The translations under genes were made by a program, and so were the position numbers. A stretch of DNA of 64,000 nucleotides. Origin: Bryum argenteum. Taxonomy: Eukaryota; Streptophyta; Bryopsida; Bryales; Bryaceae. The stretch spans positions 25,882,364-25,946,363 of the forward strand of contig CM073322.1 of the NCBI GenBank assembly GCA_037043015.1. Direction: 5' to 3'. Within the stretch, counting starts at the first letter, position 1; each line of letters starts with the position of its first letter. Below, one piece after another: positions 63,682 through 64,000 of the stretch. The notes under the pieces were generated by a model that was not told the origin of the DNA, ran no database searches, and worked only from the letters and a program-made list of their open reading frames with translations.

Positions 63682-64000
63682 GGCGCACCCCATATAATGA
63701 AGATACAAGCAATTCCGACAGACGATCGCTTCGAAATGGGATGCTCATTACCAGGTGACTAATCTCTTTGCATGTCCGTCGAAGCTTGCGGGGCCTTTGA
63801 GCGGAAGTCTACTTGAGCAAGTTCTAAGCAATAAGTTGTGGAGATTGAGAAACAGTTGATGCTGTGGGTGGACTTAGAAGATTTTTATACGGACAACTGA
63901 TATGGTGTTTTTTGCCGGCGACATAGCCGACAATTTGAGTATAGACGGTATGACGAGTGGGGCGACGGGTTCTTCTGACTGCCCAGTCGGCCCCGAAGCA

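Larger units (their letters stand above)
58253..64000. repeat. Right arm of a large inverted duplication (cut by the window end)
   Basis: Mirror of 48479-54612. From inside outwards: transferrin block (identical to the left over 1,775 bp), non-coding, LTP gene 5 (minus), broken acidic gene copy 6 (minus), and its 5' flank, which still matches 48.48-48.6 kb at the window edge (GGGCCGACTGGGCAG and CACTCGTCATACCG). Confidence 0.85.

Overview
The window looks like nuclear DNA of a streptophyte, most likely a non-seed land plant. Genes are split by short GT-AG introns (about 80-250 bp), promoters carry TATA boxes, and DNA transposons, a LINE and a tRNA-derived SINE are present. Eight-cysteine lipid transfer proteins (LTPs) point to land plants. 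A single-lobe transferrin is, to my knowledge, not a normal flowering-plant gene, which is why I lean towards a bryophyte or lycophyte. The species cannot be fixed from sequence alone.

Layout. (1) 1.3-8.7 kb: a multi-exon gene for a coiled-coil protein with a RING-like zinc site and a tandemly repeated exon; one repeated exon is split by a 3.65-kb CACTA-type transposon with a clean AAG target duplication. (2) 8.7-10.2 kb: a three-exon gene of unknown function on the minus strand. (3) 11.3-30.1 kb: a head-to-tail array in which a small acidic protein gene sits about 0.5 kb upstream of an LTP gene on the same strand. Long intergenic stretches carry a 56-bp minisatellite, and several elements (a 437-bp TIR element, a 312-bp SINE, a 271-bp TIR element) entered single units after duplication. 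(4) 30.16-44.90 kb: a single insertion of about 14.7 kb flanked by a perfect 12-bp target duplication. It holds a minus-strand LINE with a 2A peptide, AP-type endonuclease, reverse transcriptase and RNase H, an ORF1-like protein, unusual in-frame 5' repeats and a (TATC)n tail shared with the SINE. (5) 44.9-48.2 kb: remains of the interrupted unit and another TIR element. (6) 48.5-64.0 kb: a large inverted duplication. Each arm has the acidic gene, an LTP gene and a transferrin gene. The innermost 1,775 bp of the arms, including all of the transferrin gene, read as identical, while the outer parts have diverged. The 3.6-kb centre holds a promoter-bearing LTP fragment.

Function. The LTPs are probably secreted lipid-binding cell-wall or cuticle proteins. 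They share a promoter block with an inverted repeat (CAGGTC-N9-GACCTG) and a TATA box. The acidic partner is unrecognised, but its repeated pairing with an LTP suggests the two travel as a module. The transferrins are predicted to be secreted and GPI-anchored, so a surface role in iron binding is plausible, although the usual histidine iron ligand is not present. No LTR retrotransposon, virus-derived element, CRISPR array, rRNA gene or intact tRNA gene was recognised.
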